A DNA stretch of 64,000 bases from Rhodococcus sp. OK302 (GTDB lineage Bacteria; Actinomycetota; Actinomycetes; Mycobacteriales; Mycobacteriaceae), in assembly GCF_002245895.1 (NCBI RefSeq), contig NZ_NPJZ01000002.1, positions 310,001-374,000 of the forward strand. Direction: 5' to 3'. Shown piece by piece: positions 8,898-18,047 of this stretch (position 1 is the first letter of the stretch; each line of letters opens with the position of its first letter). The notes under the pieces were generated by a model. That model did no database searches. It was not told where the DNA came from and saw only the letters and a list, made by a program, of their open reading frames with translations. The translations under genes and the position numbers were made by a program.

Positions 8898-10295
8898 ATG
8901 AACCTCACCCTCGGAATCGACCTCGCATGCCGGGCAGCGCATCAAGCCTCGCTCGCACGCCCAGATGGCACCTACATGTGGACCGGCAAAAAGTTCTTCA
9001 CCCGACCAACAGACCTCGAAAAGCTTTGGACTGCAATCGGACTCAACCAAGAAGACGCCGTGACCGTCGTGTTGGAGCCGACCCGCAACGCGTGGGCGCC
9101 GGTCGCCTCGTGGTTTCGCCGCCGCGGCGCCACCATCGTCATGGTGCCCACCACACAGTCCGCTGACCTGCGGGCCTACTACTCCAAACACACCAAGAAC
9201 GACCACCTCGACTCCAAACTGCTCGCCCGGCTACCGCTGCTCCATCCGGAAGGACTGCGCGAGCACACCAGCGACGGACCCGCCGACCCGCTGCGCAGAG
9301 CGGTCAAGATGCGATCGTCGATCGTCAAGCGGCGCACCGCGATCTACCAACGACTGGACGCGCAACTCGAACTGCTCGGCCCCACCTGGTACGACGCCTT
9401 GGGCAGTAACTACGGCAAATGCGCACTCGCCGTACTGATCCGCTACGCCGACCCCACCAGCATCCTGCGTCTGGGCCCCGCTCGTCTGACCCGATTCCTG
9501 ATCCGGTATTCCCGCGGAGCCTGGCGCGACGAACACGCCCGAACGCTGCTGGCAGCGGCGCGCGAATCACTCGAACTGTGGGGTCCTGACGGCATCGACT
9601 TCGCCGAACTCGCCGCCGACATCGCGGTCGAGGCACTGCAGGCCCGAGTGCTCACCGAGCAGGTCGAGGATCTCGACGAGCGGATCGCCGATCTCTACGA
9701 GGAAGCCGACCCGACAGGGATTATCGCTTCCGCGCCGGGGATGGGGCCGGTCAATTCCGCTGTCGTCGCCGGCCGGATGGGTGACCCGCACCGGTTTCCC
9801 AGCCTCGCCGCGATCCGAGCCTATTCCGGACTGGTCCCCAAGGTCAGCCAGTCCGGACTGCGCAACCACCAGCACGGACTGACCAAGGCCGGGGACCCAC
9901 TCCTGCGGGAGGCCTTGTTCAATGCCGCCGACCACGCTCGTAAGACGGACCCGCAGCTCGCGGCGAAGTATGTCCGGTTGATGAACTCCGAACGTCACCA
10001 CGACTCTGCGATCTGTCACAGCGCGACCATGCTGCTGACCAGGATTGCCGCCTGCTGGCGTGCCGGAGAGCATTACGTGTTGCGCGATACCGACGGCCAC
10101 GTCATCACGCCCGCGGAGGGCCTCAGCATCGTCCGTGAACACCACCAGGTTGACCCGAAGATTCGCGAGAAGGCCGCTCACCAACGTCAGTCGAAGCGGC
10201 TGAAGGTGAGGGCGGGTCGGGAGCAACAGGAGTCGCCGAGCGCTCCAACATCCCGGCCCACCGATTCCGAGTCTACGAGGCTCGATGTCGCTTGA
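8898..10295 (+). CDS. IS110-family transposase/recombinase
   Basis: A 465-residue recombinase. The N-terminal RuvC-like DEDD domain is visible: GIDLA (first Asp), VVLEPTRN (Glu), and KNDHLDSKLLA (last two Asp). The C-terminal Tnp_20 domain has SAPGMGPVNSAVVAGRMGD, FPSLAAIRAYSGLVP and the SGLRNHQHGLTKAGDPLLR serine-domain region. The ATG at 8898 was chosen because it follows GAAAGG and matches the usual GIDLA start. The gene looks intact, so this IS may still be active. It acts on its own ends and target DNA guided by the leader RNA. Confidence 0.9.
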   Translation: MNLTLGIDLACRAAHQASLARPDGTYMWTGKKFFTRPTDLEKLWTAIGLNQEDAVTVVLEPTRNAWAPVASWFRRRGATIVMVPTTQSADLRAYYSKHTKNDHLDSKLLARLPLLHPEGLREHTSDGPADPLRRAVKMRSSIVKRRTAIYQRLDAQLELLGPTWYDALGSNYGKCALAVLIRYADPTSILRLGPARLTRFLIRYSRGAWRDEHARTLLAAARESLELWGPDGIDFAELAADIAVEALQARVLTEQVEDLDERIADLYEEADPTGIIASAPGMGPVNSAVVAGRMGDPHRFPSLAAIRAYSGLVPKVSQSGLRNHQHGLTKAGDPLLREALFNAADHARKTDPQLAAKYVRLMNSERHHDSAICHSATMLLTRIAACWRAGEHYVLRDTDGHVITPAEGLSIVREHHQVDPKIREKAAHQRQSKRLKVRAGREQQESPSAPTSRPTDSESTRLDVA

Positions 10296-10782
10296 CTGTT
10301 GTTAGGAACTCAAGCTCGGCAGCTACCAGGTCGCCCACCGCGAGATGCTGGCCTCGGTCGAGCATCGGCAGTCGAAGTATTTTCAGCAACCGGGCCGAGA
10401 ATTCCCATCAACCCGCCCGACAGCGGGAGCGGGCGATGAAACGCTTCACCTCAGCCGGGCACGCGCAACGCTTCTCTCCGCTTTCTCGGGTATTTCGCCG
10501 CATTTCCGGCCACGCCGACACCTGCTGACCACGGTCGAGTGGCGTACCGAGATGGCCGACCGATTCGTGGTTTGGCGGGAGATCACCGCGACCAACGCCG
10601 CCTGGAACTGAACTGCCCGGCGGTGTCCCGTAACAGACTGCCCCAAACTAGATGTGCCGCTACACTTTTAGATTAACGTGACGGTGCCTCACACCGGCAT
10701 GAGTAAGAAACACCGGGGCAGGTCCAAGAATCGACACCAATAATGGTTACCGTCCCCCGTGTGCTGAAAGCTCGTCGAAGGC

Positions 10783-10828
10783 GGTAGTAGCAATTGGTGT
10801 CACACCGCCTGCCCCAATTGCTGCTACC
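10783..10828. repeat. 15-bp imperfect inverted repeat upstream of the vanY-like operon
   Basis: GGTAGTAGCAATTGG (10783-10797) and CCAATTGCTGCTACC (10814-10828) pair with one mismatch around a 16-base loop. It could be a terminator for transcription leaving the IS, or an operator; there is no clear T-run, so a classical terminator is not established. Confidence 0.6.
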
Positions 10829-10854
10829 TTCACCGTTCTGACTTGTTACAAAGC

Positions 10855-10870
10855 TGTAGCAGGTTGTAGC
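10855..10870 (+). promoter_or_regulatory. tandem TGTAGC boxes, possible response-regulator site
   Basis: TGTAGC occurs at 10855 and again at 10865, exactly 10 bp apart, about 60 bases before the first gene of the operon. OmpR/PhoB-type regulators typically bind direct repeats spaced by one helical turn, and one is encoded in this operon, so autoregulation is plausible. This is inference from spacing only. Confidence 0.35.
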
Positions 10871-10926
10871 GCAGTCGACGAGTAGTCACCACCTCACTGT
10901 GACAGTAACCGAGCAGTCTCGGTTCC

Positions 10927-11574
10927 ATGCCCATCGACCGCCGAATCATCTGCCTCCTCGCGCTCGGAGCACTCACACTCGGTTCCTGTTCAGCTGAGTC
11001 CCCCGATCAGCCAGGGCACGGTAGCCTCCTCCGCTATCTGCCGGACTCGGACACTTCTACCGACTCAAGACTTGGCGGCGGCGAGATCGAGGACAACGTC
11101 AGTCTCGGCGATACTTCTGTCGACTCGGGACCGGCCGGCGGCGAGATCGAGGACAGCATCAGCCCGTACAACACACAGTTGCCCGCATTGGCACGCTTGG
11201 ACCCCGCGCTGCTCGCCGCACTTCACTCGGCAGCCGCCGATGCCCAGAAGTCCGGCGTTGCCATGCACGTCACCTCCGGTTGGCGATCGGCGGCATTTCA
11301 ACAGCGCCTCTGGGACGAAGCAGTCGTAAAGTACCGCAGCGTAGTCGAAGCCGCACGGTGGGTGCACCCGCCGAACCTCTCGAAGCACGTCAGCGGACGA
11401 GCCGTCGACATCGGCCCGACAAATGCCGACGACTGGCTCATCCAGCACGGCAGCGACTACGGACTGTGTCAGACCTACGCCAATGAAATGTGGCATTTCG
11501 AATTGGCGACCCACCCCGGCGGCGATTGCCCGCCCCAATTGAGCAACCCCTCTGAAGAGGGAGAAGGCGCCTGA
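10927..11574 (+). CDS. VanY-like D-Ala-D-Ala carboxypeptidase lipoprotein (M15B)
   Basis: A lipoprotein signal with lipobox LTLGSC anchors the protein outside the membrane. A low-complexity linker (about residues 35-80) contains two copies of an Asp-rich block ending GGGEIEDN / GGEIEDS. The M15 zinc peptidase domain follows: TSGWRSAAFQQRLW, SKHVSGRAVDIG (zinc-binding His and Asp) and the final EMWHFE (zinc His). Such enzymes trim the terminal D-Ala of peptidoglycan stem peptides and can lower glycopeptide binding. First gene of a four-gene operon with a phosphatase and a two-component system. No vanHAX genes are visible. Confidence 0.85.
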   Translation: MPIDRRIICLLALGALTLGSCSAESPDQPGHGSLLRYLPDSDTSTDSRLGGGEIEDNVSLGDTSVDSGPAGGEIEDSISPYNTQLPALARLDPALLAALHSAAADAQKSGVAMHVTSGWRSAAFQQRLWDEAVVKYRSVVEAARWVHPPNLSKHVSGRAVDIGPTNADDWLIQHGSDYGLCQTYANEMWHFELATHPGGDCPPQLSNPSEEGEGA

Positions 11575-11576
11575 CC

Positions 11577-12245
11577 ATGCGGCGTGTCAAACTACCGAGA
11601 CTGCTTGCCGCACTGGCACTCCTGATACTGGGAATCTTCGATTTCGAGTTCGCAGTCAACACCACCGGCGGCCAGATACTCGATCAGCAGATCATGGTGG
11701 GCGCGGCTGACTCCGACGATCTCGGGGCGACGTCCGCGGCATTCGTCGGACTGGTCACTCCGAATCTCATAGTGGGAGGAGTACTCGTGGTACTCATGAT
11801 CACGTTGCGCAACGACCCGATTGCACTGGCACTCCGCGTTGCCGCCGTGACACTGGGACCGATCACCACGGCCTGGGTACTCAAACAGTCGCTTCAGCGA
11901 CCCGATTTGAACGGCCTTGTCATGCACAATTCCTTCCCCAGTGGCACCCTGACTGCTGTTGCCGCCCTGGTCTGCGCGATCATGCTCGCAACTCCCCGGC
12001 GATGGCGAGTAGTCGTTGCGGTAAACGGCGGCTTGATCACCATCGGCACGGCTGTCTCGGTAGTCGTGTTGCAATGGCACCGGCCCAGCGACGTGATCGG
12101 TGCGTTGCTTCTGGTCGGCTGCTACACCCTCGCCGTGTCAGCTTTTCCGTTGAACAGCACGGTTCCACAGCGCTCGGCACCCGCCGACACCGCCACCCCC
12201 GGCAACCCCGGCAACCCCGGCAACGAAGGACTTTCCCGAGTATGA
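11577..12245 (+). CDS. PAP2-family membrane phosphatase
   Basis: Two bases after the VanY-like stop. The 222-residue protein has about five to six hydrophobic helices. It carries the phosphatase signature in a variant form: KQSLQRPDL (KxxxxxxRP), SFPSGTLTAV (usual PSGH, here Thr replaces His) and WHRPSDVIGA (usual SRxxxxxHxxxD). PAP2 proteins dephosphorylate lipid pyrophosphates such as undecaprenyl-PP on the outer membrane face, which would fit a wall-stress operon. The missing His of PSGH could weaken catalysis. The C-terminal tail has a short PGNPGNPGN repeat. Confidence 0.8.
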   Translation: MRRVKLPRLLAALALLILGIFDFEFAVNTTGGQILDQQIMVGAADSDDLGATSAAFVGLVTPNLIVGGVLVVLMITLRNDPIALALRVAAVTLGPITTAWVLKQSLQRPDLNGLVMHNSFPSGTLTAVAALVCAIMLATPRRWRVVVAVNGGLITIGTAVSVVVLQWHRPSDVIGALLLVGCYTLAVSAFPLNSTVPQRSAPADTATPGNPGNPGNEGLSRV

Positions 12246-12300
12246 GACGCCTGTACCCTGGACTGACCGAGATTCCTCCGACTGCAGAAGGTACCGGATC

Positions 12301-12996
12301 ATGGTGAACATCCTTTTCATAGAAGACGATCCGGCAGTCGCTGAGGCAATCATGTTGGGGCTGAACCGACTCGGGCACACCGTCAGCCAGCGGCCCGACG
12401 GCAACACCGATTTCGACGACGCTCTGCTCGCCGCAGACCTGGTACTTCTCGATCTCGGACTTCCGGGTGCCGACGGCTACGAAATCTGCCGACGCATCCG
12501 CACCCGTAGCGCCATCCCCATCATTATTCTGACCGCACGATCCGACGACATCGATACCGTCGCCGGACTGGAGGCCGGTGCCGACGACTACGTCGTCAAG
12601 CCCGCCAGTCCGCGGGTACTCGACGCCCGGATCAAAGCCGTCGTACAACGATCAGCGCCCACAACCCAGACTACTGAAATAGTCTCTGCTACCGAGACTT
12701 TCGGCGAACGCGAGGTAGATCGATCCTCCCTCCAGATCCGCAAGTCCGGAACACAATTGACCCTCACGCCCACCGAGATCCGCTTGATTCTGGCCCTGAC
12801 CCAGAACCCCGGACTGGTCCTGAGCCGTCAACAACTGCTGCCGGCCGCCTGGGATCAGAAATACCTCGGGGATTCGCGCATCGTCGACGCCGCAGCGCAG
12901 CGCCTCCGAGGCAAGATCGAAGACGACCCGACCGAACCGACGTTCATCGAAACCGTCCGCGGCTTCGGCTACCGATTCAATCTCCAACCCCGATGA
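12301..12996 (+). CDS. OmpR-family response regulator (VanR-like)
   Basis: The 231-residue protein has a receiver domain (ILFIEDDPAVAEAI; phospho-acceptor Asp in LVLLDLGLPGADG; Thr/Lys switch in IIILTARSDD and DYVVKP). A winged-helix domain follows (LTLTPTEIRLILAL, RIVDAAAQRLRGKIEDD, TVRGFGYRF). ATG 12301 follows an AGAAGG site. The stop overlaps the sensor-kinase start (ATGA). It probably controls this operon in response to a wall signal. Confidence 0.9.
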   Translation: MVNILFIEDDPAVAEAIMLGLNRLGHTVSQRPDGNTDFDDALLAADLVLLDLGLPGADGYEICRRIRTRSAIPIIILTARSDDIDTVAGLEAGADDYVVKPASPRVLDARIKAVVQRSAPTTQTTEIVSATETFGEREVDRSSLQIRKSGTQLTLTPTEIRLILALTQNPGLVLSRQQLLPAAWDQKYLGDSRIVDAAAQRLRGKIEDDPTEPTFIETVRGFGYRFNLQPR

Positions 12997-14495
12997 ACCC
13001 GGCCCGAATTCACGTCAACGGCCTCCGCACTCGACTGGTTCTCGTCTTCATCGCCATCGTCGTGATCATCGCCGGAGCGACCGCGGGCGCAGTCTCGCTG
13101 ATGGCAAGGTCATGGATCTACTCCAACGCCCAAGACGTTGCGACGGCACAGTTCCGCGACGAGGTGGTGCCGATCAACGGTGCGTACATCAACGGACTGA
13201 CGCCAGCGAACCTCATACAGTACTTTCAGTCTGACATGACCGTCATCGCAGACGGCGAGGTACTCCGGCAAGGCGCCATGGATCCGTCCGAGATACCGTC
13301 GAGTTTCTCGAACGACCTCAGCAGTACCGAGCTGATTCGTTTCGAGCGACTCGACTCCGAACGAATCCTGCTCGGCATTTCGGTCGAAGTCACGGATACC
13401 TCAACGACCGACGGCAGCGAAAATCCGACCGCCGTCACAGACCCCTCGGTCCGCCCATTGATCGGGGTACAAGACAAGTTCAACATGTCGGTCGATGGCA
13501 CCGATACCTCAACGATCGACGGCAGCGAGAATCCGACCGTCGTCACGGCCGTTGCCGTTCGCCCCTTGATCGGAGTGCAAGACAAATTCAACGATCTTCT
13601 GCGCGTCGTAGGACTGACCCTCACACTCGGAGTTCTGGCCAGCGGACTCCTGGGATTCTGGATCGCATCGACCCTGGTCCGTCCGCTCAAACGGCTCGAC
13701 GAGGCAGCCTCACGCGCCGCCGAGGGCGACTTGAGTGTCCGGCTGCCCGAAGACGGCGTTGCCGAATTGGCGCAATTGACAACCACATTCAACAACATGG
13801 TGGCACGTAACAAAGCTGTCATCAACGAACTCGAAGAGTCGGAAGAGCAATCCCGGAGATTTGTCGCCGACGTCTCGCATGAGCTTCGTACTCCGTTGTC
13901 AGCGCTCGTACCCGTCGGCGAGATCCTCTCCGAAGAGATACCGAACCTGCCACCCGACGCCGCCGCCGCTGCCCGGATCGTGAGCAGCGAAATCGCAAAA
14001 CTCACCAGACTTGTCGAAGACCTCATCGAAATGTCGCGACACGACTCTCAACAGGCACTACTGGTGCTGGACGATATCGACCTCGTCCTCCTGACCGCGC
14101 GCACGCTCGAGAGCCGCGGATGGTCCGATATCGTGGAACTCTCCTCCCCCGAAAGCATCAGTGCCCGAGTTGATTCACGGAGAATCGATATCGTTGTCGC
14201 CAACCTCGTGGGCAATGCACTGCGTCACGGATCGCCTCCGGTGCGCGTCGAACTGCACACCGAACCCGGCCATATCGTCATCCAGGTCATCGATCACGGA
14301 CCCGGAATCTCGCCCGAACACCGACAAGCGATCTTCCGTCGATTTTTCAAAGCCGACACTGCCCGCGGGCGTAGCGAGGGCAGCGGACTCGGCCTGTCCC
14401 TGACAGTCGAGAACGTGCATCTGCACGGCGGCAGCATCGACGTCGATCCGGTCGACGGAGCAACAGTCTTCACGCTGCGCCTGCCCAACGACTGA
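12993..14495 (+). CDS. sensor histidine kinase with duplicated extracellular segment
   Basis: A 500-residue membrane kinase. TM1 (about 12-35) is followed by an extracytoplasmic sensor of about 170 residues, TM2 (about 208-230), a HAMP domain, and a HisKA dimerisation domain (FVADVSHELRTPLSAL, His acceptor). The HATPase domain has NLVGNALRHG, DHGPGIS and GSGLGLSL. In the sensor domain a 36-residue block (DTSTTDGSENPTAVT to RPLIGVQDKFN) is repeated in tandem with slight divergence, matching a 108-bp DNA duplication at about 13395-13610. The start overlaps the regulator stop. Confidence 0.9.
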   Translation: MNPARIHVNGLRTRLVLVFIAIVVIIAGATAGAVSLMARSWIYSNAQDVATAQFRDEVVPINGAYINGLTPANLIQYFQSDMTVIADGEVLRQGAMDPSEIPSSFSNDLSSTELIRFERLDSERILLGISVEVTDTSTTDGSENPTAVTDPSVRPLIGVQDKFNMSVDGTDTSTIDGSENPTVVTAVAVRPLIGVQDKFNDLLRVVGLTLTLGVLASGLLGFWIASTLVRPLKRLDEAASRAAEGDLSVRLPEDGVAELAQLTTTFNNMVARNKAVINELEESEEQSRRFVADVSHELRTPLSALVPVGEILSEEIPNLPPDAAAAARIVSSEIAKLTRLVEDLIEMSRHDSQQALLVLDDIDLVLLTARTLESRGWSDIVELSSPESISARVDSRRIDIVVANLVGNALRHGSPPVRVELHTEPGHIVIQVIDHGPGISPEHRQAIFRRFFKADTARGRSEGSGLGLSLTVENVHLHGGSIDVDPVDGATVFTLRLPND

Positions 14496-14621
14496 CTCGG
14501 CTTTGCCGCATGACAACGGGGCTGGCATCTTCAAGGGCAAATCGCGTGCCACATTGGTGGGAACATGCAGGTGGCCGAGTCGACAGCCCAACGCCGGCAG
14601 CACTCGGCCACCAACTCCAAT

Positions 14622-14837
14622 TCAGCCTAACCGACCTTTCGACGAGCACGCGCCTGAACCCAGTTCGTGGTCGAGATCGATACCAGCGGACGCGCGGTAG
14701 TCAGCGACGACCGAATCGACGGCGGCGGCGCTGGCACGGAGATATTCGGTGCGGATGTCGGCGGGCATTGTCCCCGGCCGTGTTGTCAGGCCGACAGTCA
14801 TTCGACTGCCAGCCCGACACATTGCTGGTTCATTCAC
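14622..14837 (-). pseudogene. alpha/beta-hydrolase (haloacetate dehalogenase-like) internal fragment
   Basis: The segment MPADIRTEYLRASAAAVDSV followed by VADYRASAGIDLDHE resembles the region before the catalytic His of fluoroacetate/haloacetate dehalogenases. Nothing of the nucleophile or His regions remains, so it is a short remnant. It lies beside, and on the same strand as, the MFS permease gene, hinting that both came from an organic-acid catabolic cluster. Confidence 0.4.
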
Positions 14838-14909
14838 AGCGAGAGAGTCTCGCTATCGAGCGCGAACGCTGCCGAGGGCGGATCCAGATGAACTGGAACG
14901 GTGTAAAGA

Positions 14910-16226
14910 TCAGCCTCGGATGGCTTTCCGATCGCGGTCGGGATCCGCGAAGATCAGTACTCCGACGGCGGCGATGACGGCGAGGACGCCGATTCCCTGG
15001 AACGCCAGGCCGTAACCGGCAACCGGGGTCGCTGCATGGTCAACGATGACGCCCGTGGCATATGGCGCAATGAGACCACCAATAGCCATCGTTGCGAGGA
15101 ACACACCCATAGTGCCAGCCGTCTGCTGAGGTGGGCACAGGTCGGAAATGGCTGCGTTGAGAAGGGGAAATACCATGCTCACGGCCCCATAACCGAGCGA
15201 CAGGACTATGACCGCCACGATGGGTACGTCGAAGAGTGGCAGAGCCGCCAGGATGGAACCTCCGATGAGCACACTGATACACGGAACCAGAATCCGAGCG
15301 GTTCGGGAGCGTCCCCCGGCCGCCAGCCATCGGTCAGTCACCACGGTCGAAATGATCATCAAGACCAGGGCGATCAAGGATGGGAGAGCGAACATCGACC
15401 CTGCCTGCAACGCACTGTACCCGAGCCCCTTTTCGAAATACGAAGGGAGCCACGTCAATACAACCGTGGTCAAAGCGTAGACAACAATAGTCAGAGCGCT
15501 GCAGCTCAGGAATGTGCGGTTGAGGAAGATCTTTCGCCATGGAACGCTGGGCTCAGCGTTCCCACCGTCATCGTTCGCACTGTCGCCAGCCTGCGACTTC
15601 GATGACTTTCCGACGTAGGGGCCTTCCTTCCAGCCGATCAGCCAACATACCGACCATGCAATACCGAGGAAGGTCAACGTGATGACAGCCGTTCGCCAGC
15701 CGTAAGAGACAGTGAGATAGGTGAGGACTGGCGCGAGGAGGAGCTTCCCGACAGTACCCGAACCCATCAGAAACGCCCCTGGGAGGCCACGTTTTGCAGG
15801 TGGATGCCACGAATAGGCCGCAGTATGCATGAGCGCGGAACTCGGGCCTTCGGCAAGACCCAAGAGCATACGACCGACGATGAGAGTGACCAGGCTGGCT
15901 GCTACCACCAGGGGCAGCAACACCACTGACCAAATCGCAGTCAGGATTAACAGTGCCCAACGCAATGACAGATACTTGTTCAGTGGGCCCGCAAGGAAGC
16001 CTCCGATGGTGAACGTCAAGAAGAACAGTGAGCCGACCATTCCAATCTGCGTGGAACTCAGTCCCAGTTCCCGTGCCAGTGGCTGGGCGATGATACCCAG
16101 AATGGCTTTGTCGGCGAAGTTGACGACGTAGAGAAAAACGACGAGCCCGGTCATGCTCCAGGCACGTCGCCGGTCAACACTTCGAGTTTGGTCGGCTATC
16201 GGATCCGCAACTTGCTCAGTGGTCAT
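14910..16226 (-). CDS. MFS transporter, organic-anion (ACS) type
   Basis: A 438-residue permease with 12 predicted membrane helices. The N-terminal VNFADKAILGIIAQPLAREL carries the D-x-x-x-L-x-x-x-x-x-x-L pattern of anion:cation symporters. The loop 2-3 motif is variant (GPLNKYLSLRWALL), and there is a long hydrophilic central loop (about 205-235, Ser/Asp-rich). Members import aromatic or other organic acids with protons. Upstream lies a long region without genes, and no regulator gene is attached. The neighbouring dehalogenase-like fragment suggests a haloacid or similar acid as former substrate. Confidence 0.85.
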   Translation of the reverse strand: MTTEQVADPIADQTRSVDRRRAWSMTGLVVFLYVVNFADKAILGIIAQPLARELGLSSTQIGMVGSLFFLTFTIGGFLAGPLNKYLSLRWALLILTAIWSVVLLPLVVAASLVTLIVGRMLLGLAEGPSSALMHTAAYSWHPPAKRGLPGAFLMGSGTVGKLLLAPVLTYLTVSYGWRTAVITLTFLGIAWSVCWLIGWKEGPYVGKSSKSQAGDSANDDGGNAEPSVPWRKIFLNRTFLSCSALTIVVYALTTVVLTWLPSYFEKGLGYSALQAGSMFALPSLIALVLMIISTVVTDRWLAAGGRSRTARILVPCISVLIGGSILAALPLFDVPIVAVIVLSLGYGAVSMVFPLLNAAISDLCPPQQTAGTMGVFLATMAIGGLIAPYATGVIVDHAATPVAGYGLAFQGIGVLAVIAAVGVLIFADPDRDRKAIRG

Positions 16227-17299
16227 TTAGTCGTTCCTTCGGGTTGGTGTTCTGAAACCTCTCGGGTTGCAGCTTTAGGCATGGCCGATCGGCCTTTGCA
16301 GTACGTGAGGCAATCTCCACTCGGCGACATGATTTCGGTTGGCCGCAAAGAGGTCTCATGATTGGCACCCACAAGCGCGGAAGAACGACACGGGCGTGCG
16401 CCGCTTCATAAGCGCGAGCGACAAGGCGCGATCCAAACAAACCTTCGATTTACTCGAGACCGCAAGTCGAGTCGATACCTCGACAACGTCGAAAAACTTG
16501 GGTAACCAAGCTTCCGCTCCCCACTATCTCCATGACGTCTGCAATCTACCGCGAGGATGAGACGAAAGCACTTGGGCAATAACCCATTCCGAAACTTCAA
16601 GCCTTTCCGGACCAGGAACATACTCCAGTTTCGAATAGATGCCATTCCACGCAGCGAGATCGTCGTATACCCGCTAGCTGCGCATTGGAAAGCTCAAATA
16701 TGGTGCCCCGTAATGAAATAAGAGAAGTCAGATGCAGATTTAGCGAGGACCTATCCAATCATGTCGATGCCTCAGCCCAGCAAAAGTCAAGGCTTCAACC
16801 AGCCTTCAACGTCGGCGCCGGATGGCACACATCGACAGGTTCACGGAAGATTCCAGGCGCCAAGCTCCACAAGGCCGGCATGTCGACCGGCACCTCCGAA
16901 GTTTCGGCGGCAACACTCACCAGAACCAGCATCAAACTAAACACCCCCTCCATCCACGTCGACTGGCTCACTGGCCGTGAGCTGGGCCTCATTGAACAGT
17001 CATCGAATGATGGATGTCAAGCCCGAGCTATCGATCGCTAAGTTTCCATCGTTGCTGACCAGCGGGTATGCGTTCGAACAAATTCTGTTACGCAGAGTTA
17101 CATTCTGTACAAATATGGGAGTGCTCACCAGCAGAAAAGGCCGAGAGTCGCGCCTGTCGAACTTGCAGCGCAGCATTGCAATTGCGAAGGTTCCACCCGC
17201 CTCGGCAACCGACGCGGACCGTGAGGGATCTACGCGGTGCCGACCCACATAGCGCTGGTGATGACTGACCTCACGCAGTCCTTACTAAAACCCTCGAGG
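16227..17299. other. 1-kb intergenic stretch, no convincing gene
   Basis: Lower GC than the neighbourhood. On the minus strand near 16545-16660 a frame reads DDLAAWNGIYSKLEYVPGPE, which could be a coding remnant, and near 16800-16950 another frame starts with a signal-like MEGVFSLMLVLVSVAAETSE, but neither has a recognisable family or good start. It probably holds gene debris and the promoter of the MFS gene. Confidence 0.4.
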
Positions 17300-17590
17300 G
17301 GCACCATCACGTTGATTGAAAAGTGTAGCGGCACAGTTGATTGTTGAGATGCTGCTATGGAACACCTTCGGGTTGTTCACCTTTCAGGCGGCAACGACGT
17401 TCGCGGTGACTTCCCGCCAAACCGCGAAGCGGTCTGCCATCTCGGTACGCCATTCGACTGCTGTGAGTCGATGCCGGCCCGGCCGGAAGTGCGGCGAGAT
17501 CGAACAGAACGCGGACAGGAACCGTTGCGCGTGCCCGACCGAGGTGAACCGTTTCATCGCCCGCTCTCACTGTCTGGTGGGTTGATGGGG
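17300..17590 (-). mobile_element. IS6-family right-end remnant
   Basis: The outer end GGCACCATCACGTTG (17300) and the subterminal sequence match the right end of IS6 copy 1. The minus strand from 17590 to 17384 encodes the transposase C-terminus (ERAMKRFTSVGHAQRFLSAF to WREVTANVVAA) with an early in-frame stop. Everything upstream in the transposase is gone. Confidence 0.75.
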
Positions 17591-17612
17591 CCAGCCGAGG
17601 AGATTTCCACCG

Positions 17613-18047
17613 ATGACCGCCACCACCGCCCGCGCCTACACCTCGAATGTCGTCGTCCGGTGGTCCGATATGGACGCTTTCAAGCACGTCAACCATGCCC
17701 GCATGGTCACCCTCCTCGAAGAAGCTCGCACCGACTCACTGCTCTCCGCCGGCCCCGAAAGCGCGAACCTCTTCGGCACCTCCGTCGTCGCCGGGATCGA
17801 AGTCCGGTACCGCACCCCGCTCACACACTCCGACAGCCCACTCCCCGTCACGATGTGGATCGAGAAGCTCCGCACCGTAGACGTCACCCTCCGCTACGAG
17901 GTGCGCTCCGCACACACCGCACTGGACTCGAAACCTGCGGTCACCGCGACCACCCAGCTCGCGTTCGCCGACCCCGAAGCCGGAACGCTGCGTCGTCTGT
18001 CCGCCGACGAGCGGGCCGCGCTCACAGCGTGGACCCCAACAGACTGA
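17613..18047 (+). CDS. acyl-CoA thioesterase, hotdog fold (4HBT)
   Basis: A 144-residue single hotdog domain with the YbgC/FcbC-type active-site motif VRWSDMDAFKHVNHARMVTL (catalytic Asp in the D-x-D/M region; helix after HVNH). A second half has LRYEVRSAHTALD. Such proteins hydrolyse acyl-CoA thioesters in the cytoplasm. Good GAGGAG ribosome-binding site 8 bases before the ATG. It starts just after the IS6 remnant and appears intact. Confidence 0.85.
   Translation: MTATTARAYTSNVVVRWSDMDAFKHVNHARMVTLLEEARTDSLLSAGPESANLFGTSVVAGIEVRYRTPLTHSDSPLPVTMWIEKLRTVDVTLRYEVRSAHTALDSKPAVTATTQLAFADPEAGTLRRLSADERAALTAWTPTD

Larger units (their letters stand above)
8665..10310 (+). mobile_element. IS110-family element inserted in the IS6 transposase
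   Basis: Comparing with intact IS6 copies, the uninterrupted target reads CACCGA-CA-AGCTCGG. The CA dinucleotide is present at both junctions (8665-8666 and 10311-10312), as expected for a core duplicated by IS110 recombination. The element has no terminal inverted repeats, a 230-bp non-coding 5' end and one long transposase gene, the classical layout of the IS110 group. Confidence 0.8.
8252..10611 (+). pseudogene. IS6-family transposase, split by IS110
   Basis: The 5' part (8252-8666) encodes the N-terminal HTH and the first catalytic Asp region (GDKWHLDEVFIRINGRQHYL) up to RVIVTD. The 3' part resumes at 10311 (LGSYQVAHREMLASVEHRQS) after the IS110. It then needs at least two frame changes to continue through AENSHQPARQRERAMKRF to the C-terminal WREITATNAAWN. 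The element was therefore decaying independently of the insertion. Confidence 0.8.
8206..10688 (+). mobile_element. IS6-family element (copy 1), interrupted by IS110
   Basis: The left end GGCACTGTCACGTTG at 8206 is matched by an inverted right end AACGTGACGGTGCC ending at 10688. The transposase inside is split by an IS110 element and is also frameshifted in its 3' half, so the element is dead. The 8-bp flanks differ, so no target duplication is left. Without the IS110 insert it would be about 0.84 kb. Confidence 0.8.

Noticed and set aside
10927..14495. Full glycopeptide-resistance (vanHAX) cluster
   Set aside because: Only VanY-like, PAP2, regulator and kinase genes are present; no D-lactate dehydrogenase, ligase or VanX-type dipeptidase is seen.
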